DNA of 64,000 nt from Arthrobacter sp. MN05-02. GTDB lineage: Bacteria; Actinomycetota; Actinomycetes; Actinomycetales; Micrococcaceae. Within the stretch, counting starts at the first letter, position 1. Each line of letters starts with the position of its first letter. This document shows, in pieces, positions 8,651 to 16,960 of the stretch. Below the pieces are notes generated by a model. That model did not search any database. It was not told the origin of the DNA and saw nothing but the letters and a program-made list of their open reading frames with translations. A program made the position numbers and the translations under genes. Location: NCBI GenBank assembly GCA_004001285.1, contig AP018697.1, positions 2,046,001 to 2,110,000 on the forward strand. Direction: 5' to 3'.

Positions 8651-10885
8651 TCAGCCCTTCTCGAGGAATGCTTCCTTCTCGGGGTTCAGGTAGAGGTCGA
8701 TCGCGAGGGCGAGACCCGGGTAGTCGCGCAGGTCCGGGTCCCCCGCCACGATCTCCTGGGCATCCGCGCGCGCCTTCTCGATGACCTTCCCGTGCTGGGT
8801 GATCTTGAGGAAGCGCAGGGCCGACCGGCCACCGGATTGGGAGGCGCCGAGGATGTCGCCCTCCCGCCGGAGTTCGAGGTCCTTCTGGGAGAGCTCGAAG
8901 CCGTCGGTCGTGGAGGCGACGGCGGCGAGGCGCTCCCGGCTCGGGTGGTCCGGCTCGAGCTTGGTCACGAGGAGGCACGTGCCCGCGTGCCCGCCGCGAC
9001 CGATGCGCCCGCGCAACTGATGGAGCTGGGAGATGCCGAAGCGGTCGGCGTCCATGATGACCATGAGCGTGGCGTTCGGGACGTCGACGCCGACCTCGAT
9101 CACCGTCGTGGCGATCAGCAGCTGCACGCTGCCGTCGGCGAAGCGCGCCATGACCTCCGACTTCTCCTGCGGGTCCATGCGCCCGTGCAGCATCCCGCTC
9201 GAGACGCCCTGGAGCTGCGGGACCCCGGCCAGCGACCCGAAGAGCCCGACGACGCTCGTGAGTTCCTGCGGGCCTCCCGGCTTCCGCTCGGCGCCGGGCT
9301 CCGCGTAGAGCGCCTCCGCGGCATCCTCCTCCGCCTTCCCGTCGTCGCCGATCTTGGGGCACACCACGTACACCTGCCGGCCCGCGTCGATCTCTTCGCG
9401 CGCCCGCGACCAGACCCGGTCGATCCAGGCCGGGTGCTCGGTGAGGCCGACCTCGTGCGTGGCGATCGGCGAGCGGCCGGCGGGCAGCTCCGACAGCGTG
9501 GACGTCTCGAGGTCGCCGAACACGGTCATGGCGACCGTCCGCGGGATGGGCGTCGCGGTCATGACCAGGACGTGCGGGGAGGTGCCTGCCTTGGTGCGCA
9601 GCACATCCCGCTGCTCCACCCCGAACCGGTGCTGCTCGTCCACGACGATCAGGCCGAGGTCGAAGAACTCCACGTTGTCGGACAGGAGGGCGTGCGTCCC
9701 GATGACGATACCGGCGTCTCCGGACGCGGCGTCGAGGAGGGATCTCTTCCGCTGCGCCGTGGACATCGATCCGGTGAGCAGGACCACGCGCGTGCCATCC
9801 GCGGCACCGCCGAGCATCCCGCCCTCGGCGAGCGGGCCGAGGGTCCTGGTGATGGACTGGAGGTGCTGGGCGGCCAGGACCTCGGTCGGTGCGAGGAGTG
9901 CCGCCTGCCCGCCGGCATCGATGACCTGCAGCATCGCGCGCAGTGCCACGAGGGTCTTGCCCGAGCCGACCTCCCCCTGCAGCAGCCGGTTCATCGGATG
10001 GTCGCGGGCGAGGTCCTCGGCGAGCGTCCGCCCGACGTCGAGCTGCCCCTGCGTGAGGGTGAAGGGCAGGCGCGCGTCGAACTGGTCCAGCAGGCCCCCC
10101 GCGTGCGGCGGCCGTGCGGTGGCCTCCTCACGCGCCGCCAGCGCCCGACGGCGCGCCAGGGCCGCCTGGAGGACGAACGCCTCCTGGTACCGGAAGCGGT
10201 GCTGGGCGCGGTAGGCGTCCTCCACCTGGGGCGGCCGGTGCACGAGTTCGTAGGCCGTCCCGAGGCTCATGAGCTTGTCGCGGCGCGCGATCGAGGCGGG
10301 CACCGGGTCGTCGAGGTCCGAGAGCTGGAGGGTGTCGAGGACGGTGCCGACCGCGACGGCGATCTGGTCGCTGGCGAGTTTCTCGACCGCGGGATAGACG
10401 GGGATGGGCCGGTTGAGGTACTCGGGGTCGTCGTCGCCCTCGTCGAGGAGGACGTAGCGCGGATTGGTGAGCGACAGTCTCCCCCGGTACACCGTCACCT
10501 TGCCGGAGAACGTGGCGCGGACGCCGGGGCGCAGTTCGCGCTCCGCGGCATAGCCGTTGAAGAACGTGAGATTCATGCCGCCGATGCCGCCGTCGGCGTC
10601 GTCGGTGATGATGACCTCCAGCAGCATCCCCTTGCGCGTGTGCATCCTGCGGGAGTTCGCCGACTGCACGCGGGCGATCAGGGTCACCTCCTCGTCCACC
10701 GGGACATCCGCGATGGGGGTCAGCTCGCCCCGCTTGAGATAGGTACGCGGGAAATGGTTGAGCAGTTCGCCGACGGTGGAGATCGCGAAGTGCTTGGCCA
10801 GCTGCTTCGCCACCGGGCCGAGGTGACGATCGAGCGGCGCGTCGAGCTCGGAAGCGGCCACCGACCGCACCGTGTCAGGAGTCAC
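8651..10885 (-). CDS. recG: ATP-dependent DNA helicase RecG
   Basis: A 744-residue superfamily 2 helicase that regresses stalled replication forks and branch-migrates Holliday junctions. The N-terminal wedge/OB region (about 1-200) includes LLNHFPRTYLKRGELTPI. Walker A is EVGSGKTLVAL, motif II is IVVDEQHRFGVEQR, motif III is VMTATPIPRT, and motif VI is QLRGRIGRGGHAGTCLLV. The start is GTG 10885, overlapping the DAK2 gene end by 11 bases. It is followed by the mod operon rather than rsmD. Confidence 0.97.
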   Translation of the reverse strand: MTPDTVRSVAASELDAPLDRHLGPVAKQLAKHFAISTVGELLNHFPRTYLKRGELTPIADVPVDEEVTLIARVQSANSRRMHTRKGMLLEVIITDDADGGIGGMNLTFFNGYAAERELRPGVRATFSGKVTVYRGRLSLTNPRYVLLDEGDDDPEYLNRPIPVYPAVEKLASDQIAVAVGTVLDTLQLSDLDDPVPASIARRDKLMSLGTAYELVHRPPQVEDAYRAQHRFRYQEAFVLQAALARRRALAAREEATARPPHAGGLLDQFDARLPFTLTQGQLDVGRTLAEDLARDHPMNRLLQGEVGSGKTLVALRAMLQVIDAGGQAALLAPTEVLAAQHLQSITRTLGPLAEGGMLGGAADGTRVVLLTGSMSTAQRKRSLLDAASGDAGIVIGTHALLSDNVEFFDLGLIVVDEQHRFGVEQRDVLRTKAGTSPHVLVMTATPIPRTVAMTVFGDLETSTLSELPAGRSPIATHEVGLTEHPAWIDRVWSRAREEIDAGRQVYVVCPKIGDDGKAEEDAAEALYAEPGAERKPGGPQELTSVVGLFGSLAGVPQLQGVSSGMLHGRMDPQEKSEVMARFADGSVQLLIATTVIEVGVDVPNATLMVIMDADRFGISQLHQLRGRIGRGGHAGTCLLVTKLEPDHPSRERLAAVASTTDGFELSQKDLELRREGDILGASQSGGRSALRFLKITQHGKVIEKARADAQEIVAGDPDLRDYPGLALAIDLYLNPEKEAFLEKG

Positions 10886-11819
10886 CGGCCTCGGCTCCTA
10901 CGGGGGGCGGGGCGAGCTGGGTCACCGTGATGTTGACGGGGTCCCCTGCCTGGTGGATGAGCGCGAGGGCGGGGGCGGCGTCGGGCACGTGGACGTGGAC
11001 CCGCCAGCGGTAGCCCTCCTCCACCGCGGTGACGGCGCTCATGATCACGGAATTGCCCAGCTCGTCGAGGTGGAGGCGCAGGGTGGCCGCGTCGAGCGGG
11101 CTGAGGTTGATCGTGCACATGACCTCGACGCCGTCGGCGTCCCCGCCGTTGTGGATGTGCGGAGCCTGGATGTCATAGCCGTGGAGGCCGTCGAGCAACT
11201 CGTCCTGCAGCTCCTCGCCGAGGGCGGAGGCACGGAGCGCGTCGAGGATGAGCAGGAAGCCCACGCCCCCGGCATCGACCACCTTCGCATCGGTCAACGC
11301 GCCCAGCTGGCTCTCGGTGCGCACGACCGCCCGGAGGGCATGCTGCACGGAGGCCCTCAGCGTGAGGGCGAGGGCATGGTTGCTGTCGTCGGCGGCAAGG
11401 CCCGAGGCGGTCTCGGCCGATCCCCGCGCGCTCGCTTCGAGGACCGAGAGCATGGTGCCCGGCACGGGATCGCTCAGCGCGGACCAGCTGCGGATCTGCG
11501 CACGGTGCAGGGAAGCAGCCAGGAGCGTGCAGGTCAGGCGGGTCGTGCCGTGGAGGGGCTCGGCGAAGGCGGTGAGGAAGACGGCGAACAGGGTCCCCGA
11601 GTTGCCCAGGGCCTCCTCCATCGCCGCCTGGCCCGCGATGGTGAGCAGTTCCCCGAGGTCGGAGGTCTCGGCGTCGTGTGCTGCGCGGGCTGCGGAGCGG
11701 ACCGTGAGATACAGGTTGGTCCCCGTATCACCGTCCGCCACAGGGAAGATGTTGATGGCGTTGAGCCGGTCGCTGTGGTTGCCGAGGGACTCTTCGGCCC
11801 GGCCCAACCATCGCTTCAT
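10875..11819 (-). CDS. DAK2 (DhaL/FakA-type) domain protein
   Basis: A 314-residue protein from ATG 11819; a TTG at 11852 would add 11 residues and overlap thiL. Residues 1-200 form a DAK2 domain: the metal/ATP loop is NIFPVADGDTGTNLYLTV, followed by EEALGNSGTLFAVFLTAFAE and DAKVVDAGGVGFLLILDAL. The rest matches the FakA middle domain (VEVMCTINL, HLDELGNSVIMSA, WRVHVHVPD). The final FakA C-terminal domain is missing, so it is shorter than the roughly 550 residues of Firmicute FakA. Fatty-acid phosphorylation is therefore only a guess. It is encoded between thiL and recG, a conserved actinobacterial arrangement. Confidence 0.85.
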   Translation of the reverse strand: MKRWLGRAEESLGNHSDRLNAINIFPVADGDTGTNLYLTVRSAARAAHDAETSDLGELLTIAGQAAMEEALGNSGTLFAVFLTAFAEPLHGTTRLTCTLLAASLHRAQIRSWSALSDPVPGTMLSVLEASARGSAETASGLAADDSNHALALTLRASVQHALRAVVRTESQLGALTDAKVVDAGGVGFLLILDALRASALGEELQDELLDGLHGYDIQAPHIHNGGDADGVEVMCTINLSPLDAATLRLHLDELGNSVIMSAVTAVEEGYRWRVHVHVPDAAPALALIHQAGDPVNITVTQLAPPPVGAEAGDS

Positions 11820-11841
11820 CGCAACAGCGTTAGCGGTGACC

Positions 11842-12876
11842 TTAGTGTGCAAAGTGATCCCATCCCCGGAGAGCTGTCGGCCGTGACGCCAGTGTCACCA
11901 GCGGCTTGCCCGACACCATCGAGCCTACCGCAGTGAACCCGGGGGGCAGCAGGGCATTCCGCGGGAAGGCGGCGAGGAGGCCGTGGTCCTCGCCGCCGCC
12001 GAGCACCCAGTTCATCGGGTCCTCCCCCAGCAGCTCCGCTGCCGGCGCCAGCAAGTCGGCGTACTCCCGCAGTGCCTCCGGGTCGAGATCGAGCCCGACA
12101 CCGCTCGCCGTCGCGATCCGCCCGGCGTCGCGTACCAGCCCGTCGGAGATGTCGAGCATCGCGCTCGCCCCGGCGGCCGCAGCTGCCGGTCCGGCGGCCA
12201 GCGGAGGGCAGGGGCGCAGTTGCGCTGCGACGAGCTCCTCGCCCAGCGGACCGAAGTCCCCGACCGGCCGGCCGTCCTCGAGGATGGCGAGGCCCGCGGC
12301 GGCGCGGCCGAGCGTTCCAGCGATGGCGACAACATCCCCTTCCCGCGCCCCGGAGCGGAGCACAGGGCCCCTGCCTGCCAGTGTCCCGGTGACGGCCGCC
12401 GTGATGACGAGCTGCGCTCCGGCGCCGAGGTCGCCGCCTACTACGGAACAGCCGGCAGCACCGAGACCGCGGATGGCGGCGGCGAGTCCCCGGGCGCAGT
12501 CCTCGACCCAGTCCACGGGTGTCTGCGGCGGCAGGGTCAGGCTCACCACCAGGGAAGTCCCCGAGCCGCCCATGGCGTTGATGTCGCTCAGGTTCTGTGC
12601 CGCGGATTTCCAGCCGACGTCGTACCCGGTGGTGCGGAAGCCGTTGGGCCGGAGCAGCCGGAAGTCGTGGTCCTCGACGAGGGTGTCCATGCTGATCACG
12701 GTCCTGCCGTCGGGGGACGCCACGATGGCGGCGTCGTCGCCGGGCCCGAGGAGTGCGCCGGCGCCCTGGCCCAGCAGTGGCAGGATCCTCGAGAGGAGGA
12801 CGCTCTCCGTCACGTCGCCGACGAGCATCCCCGCGGTCTGGGCATGCGGGTGGGGCGACGCGTCCGAGTTGGCCAT
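11842..12876 (-). CDS. thiL: Thiamine-monophosphate kinase
   Basis: A 344-residue enzyme that phosphorylates thiamine monophosphate to thiamine diphosphate with ATP. Visible are the AIR-synthase-type metal loops LLGPGDDAAIVASPDG and ISMDTLVEDHDFRL, the segment DVGWKSAAQNLSDINAMGG, VVGGDLGAGAQLVITAAVTG, and AMLDISDGLVRDAGRIA. It is the first gene of the minus-strand cluster thiL-DAK2-recG-mod-rsmD. Its start is 146 bp from the divergent wecB, so the intergenic region 12877-13022 should hold promoters for both. Confidence 0.96.
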   Translation of the reverse strand: MANSDASPHPHAQTAGMLVGDVTESVLLSRILPLLGQGAGALLGPGDDAAIVASPDGRTVISMDTLVEDHDFRLLRPNGFRTTGYDVGWKSAAQNLSDINAMGGSGTSLVVSLTLPPQTPVDWVEDCARGLAAAIRGLGAAGCSVVGGDLGAGAQLVITAAVTGTLAGRGPVLRSGAREGDVVAIAGTLGRAAAGLAILEDGRPVGDFGPLGEELVAAQLRPCPPLAAGPAAAAAGASAMLDISDGLVRDAGRIATASGVGLDLDPEALREYADLLAPAAELLGEDPMNWVLGGGEDHGLLAAFPRNALLPPGFTAVGSMVSGKPLVTLASRPTALRGWDHFAH

Positions 12877-13022
12877 GCGTCCACGGTACGTGCCGACACC
12901 GACACGGAGGGCGCCGCGTCCCGCTATCCCCGGACGGCCGACGTCGGTCTTCGGGCGGCCGTGCCGTCCTGCCCTACCGCCTATACTCGGGATTTGCCCT
13001 ATTCGCCGCGTCGGGGGATGCC

Positions 13023-14204
13023 TTGAAAACTGTCATGCTCGTCTTCGGTACCCGTCCGGAAGCCATCAAGATCGCACCGGTCATCACCGCGCTCAGGAGG
13101 TCCAGAACCCTGGACGTCCGCGTGACCGTCACGGGCCAGCACCGAGCGATGCTCGACCAGGTCAATGAACTCTTCGGCATCACGCCCGATCATGACCTCG
13201 ACATCCTGGAGCAGGGACAAGAACTGCACTCCATCATGACGAGGACGATCGACGGCCTGAGCCCCGTGCTTCTCCAGGACCCGCCCGCAGCGGTCCTCGT
13301 CCAGGGCGACACCACCACGTCCACCGCCGCGGCGATCGCGGCGTTCTACCGGCAGATCCCCGTGGTGCACCTCGAAGCGGGACTCCGGTCAGGCAACCTG
13401 CAGTCCCCCTTCCCGGAGGAGGCGAACCGCAAGATCACGTCGCAGATCGCCGCGCTCCACCTCGCGCCCACCAGCATCAGCCGGAAGAACCTCCTCGACG
13501 AGAACGTCCCGGCGGGGGACATCGTCATCACCGGGAACACCGTCATCGACGCGCTGCTCCAGATGGTCCGGCAGCACCATCCGTTCTCGGATCCGCGGCT
13601 CGAGGCGCTGGCCGGGACGGGCCGTCGGATCCTCCTCGTCACGACGCACCGGAGGGAGAACCAGGGAGCAGCCATGCGCGGGATGGCACGCGCGATCGCC
13701 CGGATAGCCCTCGACGAGCCGGACCTGACCGTGGTGCTGCCCCTGCACATGAACCCGGTGGTGCGGGAGGCGATCGTCCCTCCGCTCAGGGACCTGCCGA
13801 ACGTGGTCCTCACGGAGCCCCTCGCCTACGGCGAGTTCGCCCGCCTCCTCTCCCTGGCCGCCGTCGTGCTGACGGATTCAGGTGGAGTGCAGGAAGAAGC
13901 TCCCAGCCTCGGCAAACCGGTGCTCGTGATGCGGGAGAACACGGAGCGGCCGGAGGCGGTCACCGCGGGTACCGTCGCTCTTGTCGGGGCGGACGAGGAC
14001 GTCATCGTCGAGAGGGTGACGGCGCTCCTCCATGATGACGAGCACTACTCGTCGATGGCTACGGCGGTGAATCCCTATGGCGACGGCAGGGCCGCCGAGC
14101 GGGTGGTGGCCGCGCTCGAGCAGTTGCTCGGCGTCGGCACGCGACTCCCGGACTTCACGCCGAGAACTGATGACGCGACGACAGGTGTCCTCAGCCGGCA
14201 CTAG
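13023..14204 (+). CDS. wecB: UDP-N-acetylglucosamine 2-epimerase (non-hydrolysing)
   Basis: A 393-residue enzyme that interconverts UDP-GlcNAc and UDP-ManNAc, the precursor of N-acetylmannosamine and ManNAc-uronate in wall polymers. Hallmarks are KTVMLVFGTRPEAIKIAPV, VQGDTTTSTAAAIAAFY, VVHLEAGLRSGNLQSPFPEE, TTHRRENQG and LTDSGGVQEEAPSLGKPVL. The TTG at 13023 gives the family's normal N-terminus, with GGGGG nearby; longer upstream frames overlap thiL antisense. It is the first plus-strand gene of the polymer locus. The partner dehydrogenase wecC is about 20 kb away on the other strand. Confidence 0.95.
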   Translation: MKTVMLVFGTRPEAIKIAPVITALRRSRTLDVRVTVTGQHRAMLDQVNELFGITPDHDLDILEQGQELHSIMTRTIDGLSPVLLQDPPAAVLVQGDTTTSTAAAIAAFYRQIPVVHLEAGLRSGNLQSPFPEEANRKITSQIAALHLAPTSISRKNLLDENVPAGDIVITGNTVIDALLQMVRQHHPFSDPRLEALAGTGRRILLVTTHRRENQGAAMRGMARAIARIALDEPDLTVVLPLHMNPVVREAIVPPLRDLPNVVLTEPLAYGEFARLLSLAAVVLTDSGGVQEEAPSLGKPVLVMRENTERPEAVTAGTVALVGADEDVIVERVTALLHDDEHYSSMATAVNPYGDGRAAERVVAALEQLLGVGTRLPDFTPRTDDATTGVLSRH

Positions 14205-14278
14205 ATCAGCTACCCAGTGACACCACCGGAGGAGCAGCGCACCGCTCCCCCGCCCCGACGCTCCTGGAGGACCCAGCC

Positions 14279-16045
14279 CTGTCCCCGCACACCCCGCCCC
14301 GTCCCATCTCGCGCCGCAGGCTCCTGCAACTCTCGCTCGCTGCAGCTGTCGTGACGCTCAACCCTCTCAGTGGCTGCTCGGCCGAGAACCGAAGGAGTGC
14401 TCCGCCGCGCCGCGCGAGCACCCGTGAGCAATCCGTCCGGCTGGGAACCCGGCTGTCCGAGGACCTGCCCTACCGGGTGCTCGAGAACGGTGCTGGGATC
14501 AGGACCCTGCTGCGCGAGGACCTCGTTCCGCGACCGGACCAAGCCGGGCCGGAACCGGTAGCCCGAGCGGCCTTCGGGCACATCACGGACCCGCACGTCC
14601 TGGACGCGACGAATCCGGGTCGGCTCTCCTTCCTGTGGCAGTACCTCGATTTCCCGGACGGCTACCCGACCTCCGGGCGGTTCCGACCGCAGGACGTCCT
14701 CACCCTTCACGTACTCGACGCGACCGTCAGGGTCTTCAACGCTCTCGGGCGGGGACCCGAGAGCGGTCGTCCACTTGACGGCCTGGTGATCACCGGGGAC
14801 ATCACGAACTCCTTCTCCGTCAGCGAGTTGGATGCCGCGGTGGCGGTCCTCGACGGCGGTAGCGCGACGTCGAACCCCACAGGTTCCTACGAGGGCATTC
14901 AGGACCATGGCCGCGCTCCACGCGCCCTTGCCGCCGAGGTCTGGCATCCCGACCCGGAGATCGAGGATTCAGAACCCGACAACTGGAAGAAGCAGTACGG
15001 CTACCCGACCGTCCCCGGACTCCTGACCGCCGCGAGTCGTCCCATCGAGGCCCCGGGCGCGGCCTTCCCCCACTATCTGGGCTTCGGCAACCATGACGAA
15101 ACCGGCCGCTTCGGCGGCTCGCGCATCTCGGGAGGCGAACGGCTCACCGACCTGGTGCGGACAGGGTCCCGTCTCCCGGTGGAACTGCCGGATGGAATGA
15201 CCGAGTCCGAATTCTGGAAGAAGGCCGATGGCACCGAGGAGGATCGTGAGCGACTCGTCGCCGGGATGCCGTCGCGGACCATCGCCGCGTCCGACACGCG
15301 CAAGGTCCTCGACAAGCCGAGGTTCAGGGCCGCTCTCGTGCATCCCGACACCGCTGTCGAGCAGGCGCCAGGGACGGACGACCTGTACTACGCCTTCGAC
15401 CTGTCCGCTGACGTCCGCGGGATCATGCTGAACACGGCAAGCCCCGACGGGGGCGGTCGCGCCGTTCTGGACCGCAGACAGGCCTCCTGGCTGACAGAGC
15501 AGCTGCAGGCGGTGTCCAGCACGTATCGCGATGACGACGGGAACACCGTGACGGCCGATGCCGAGGACAAGCTCGTGGTGCTCTTCAGCCACCATCCCCT
15601 CCGGGCCTTCGAGGACGACGCCTGGTCGGAGGAGGACGGCGGAGAATCGATCGCGCGCGACGACGTCCTACGGATCCTCACCCGATTCCCGAACCTCGTG
15701 CTGTGGATGAACGGCCACGAGCATCGACACAAGGTGGAAGCCCATCCCGGTCATTCGGGCTCCGGGGGGATCTGGGAGATCACCACCGCCTCGTTGATCG
15801 ATTTCCCGCAGCAGTCACGCGTGGTCGAACTGCTGGACAATCAGGACGGCACGCTGTCGATCGTCGCCACGCTCGTCGATCACTCCTCCGCCGATGACGT
15901 CCAGCGCGGCGGCACCCAGACGCCGCAATCGCTCGCGGCACTGAGCCTGGAGCTGGCGGCGAACCGCCCGGGACTGGACGCCGGGTCGATCATGGGTGGT
16001 GCCGAGGACCACAATGTCGAGCTGCTGGTCGCGGCGCCATTCTGA
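14279..16045 (+). CDS. Tat-exported lipoprotein metallophosphoesterase, probable CTG start
   Basis: Between the in-frame stop at 14171 and GTG 14351 there is no ATG, GTG or TTG. A CTG at 14279 sits 8 bases after GGAGG (14266-14270). Reading from there gives a Tat-type signal with lipobox: PRPISRRRLLQLSLAAAV then LSGC. Starting at GTG 14351 would cut off the twin arginines. The 588-residue protein carries calcineurin-type phosphoesterase motifs: AFGHITDPHVLDA, GLVITGDITNS, LGFGNHDETG, VVLFSHHPLRAF and WMNGHEHRHKVEA. It resembles the actinobacterial TIGR03767 phosphoesterase family. Substrate unknown. It lies outside the membrane, between polymer genes. Confidence 0.85.
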   Translation: MSPHTPPRPISRRRLLQLSLAAAVVTLNPLSGCSAENRRSAPPRRASTREQSVRLGTRLSEDLPYRVLENGAGIRTLLREDLVPRPDQAGPEPVARAAFGHITDPHVLDATNPGRLSFLWQYLDFPDGYPTSGRFRPQDVLTLHVLDATVRVFNALGRGPESGRPLDGLVITGDITNSFSVSELDAAVAVLDGGSATSNPTGSYEGIQDHGRAPRALAAEVWHPDPEIEDSEPDNWKKQYGYPTVPGLLTAASRPIEAPGAAFPHYLGFGNHDETGRFGGSRISGGERLTDLVRTGSRLPVELPDGMTESEFWKKADGTEEDRERLVAGMPSRTIAASDTRKVLDKPRFRAALVHPDTAVEQAPGTDDLYYAFDLSADVRGIMLNTASPDGGGRAVLDRRQASWLTEQLQAVSSTYRDDDGNTVTADAEDKLVVLFSHHPLRAFEDDAWSEEDGGESIARDDVLRILTRFPNLVLWMNGHEHRHKVEAHPGHSGSGGIWEITTASLIDFPQQSRVVELLDNQDGTLSIVATLVDHSSADDVQRGGTQTPQSLAALSLELAANRPGLDAGSIMGGAEDHNVELLVAAPF

Positions 16046-16218
16046 GCTCTGGATGACAGCCGGATCAGCCTCCGGGATCTCCTATCGAGGCCCAGCTCCT
16101 GTATCATCGTCGCCGGGGGTACCGCAGCGTGGTGGTGCGACTGGAAAAGGTCTCGTGGTATGGCGTCTCGTCGATCATGTTCCCTACCCACACGGCGCAA
16201 TTCTCGACAGGACACATT

Positions 16219-16935
16219 ATGACGGTGCAGGTAGTAATCCTCGCTGCGGGTATGGGAACACGACTCGCACGCCCTCATCCGAAGCCGCTCACCGAGCTGA
16301 GCGACGGACGGACGATCATGCAGCAGCAGGTGCAGAACCTGTCTTCCGAGTTCAAGAAGAAGCTGCGCCTCTCGATCGTCGTCGGGTTCAAGCTGGAGAT
16401 GATCCTCGAGCACATCCCCAATGCATCCTTCGTGTACAACGAGGCCTTCGACCAGACGAACACCTCGAAGAGTCTCCTCAAGGCGCTCCGCAACTCCACG
16501 AAGGGCGGCGTCCTGTGGATGAACGGTGACGTCGTCTTCGCCCCCGAGATCGTCAAGTACCTGCGGCCCTTCATCGAGCAGGATCTCTCCTTCGTGTCGG
16601 TGGACATGTCCTCCGTCAGCGACGAGGAGGTCAAGTACACGGTCGACGAGAACGGGCACATCGAGCATCTCTCCAAGTCCGTCGAGAACGCACTGGGTGA
16701 AGCCGTCGGCATCAACTACATCTCGTCGAAGGACAAGAAGAAGCTGATCAAGCGCCTGGCGCAGGTCGGCGACCAGGACTACTTCGAGCGCGGCATCGAG
16801 CTCACCATCGCCAAGGACGGCGTGCAGTACACGCCCGTGGACATCAGCAACTTCTATGCCGTCGAGGTCGATTTCGCCGACGACCTGAAGCGGGCGAACC
16901 AGGAGCTCGACGCACGAGTCACCGTGAACGCCTGA
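16219..16935 (+). CDS. NTP transferase (sugar/alditol/choline-phosphate nucleotidyltransferase-like)
   Basis: A 238-residue nucleotidyltransferase. The N-terminus VQVVILAAGMGTRLARPHPKPL carries the pyrophosphorylase signature G-x-G-T-R and the catalytic Lys. VLWMNGDVVFAPEIV holds the metal-binding Asp. The family includes LicC-type CTP:phosphocholine cytidylyltransferases and similar enzymes that feed capsule or teichoic acid synthesis. The start ATG at 16219 gives the canonical N-terminus; an upstream GTG at 16129 adds unrelated residues. It lies 25 bp upstream of a TagF-type polymerase, so it probably makes that enzyme's activated precursor, but the nucleotide and substrate cannot be read from sequence. 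Confidence 0.8.
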   Translation: MTVQVVILAAGMGTRLARPHPKPLTELSDGRTIMQQQVQNLSSEFKKKLRLSIVVGFKLEMILEHIPNASFVYNEAFDQTNTSKSLLKALRNSTKGGVLWMNGDVVFAPEIVKYLRPFIEQDLSFVSVDMSSVSDEEVKYTVDENGHIEHLSKSVENALGEAVGINYISSKDKKKLIKRLAQVGDQDYFERGIELTIAKDGVQYTPVDISNFYAVEVDFADDLKRANQELDARVTVNA

Positions 16936-16960
16936 TCGACCTCCCGAAGGACAAGCACTT

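Noticed and set aside
12960..13022. A -10 like TATACT before wecB as a promoter
   Set aside because: No acceptable -35 is at the right distance, so I could not support a specific promoter.
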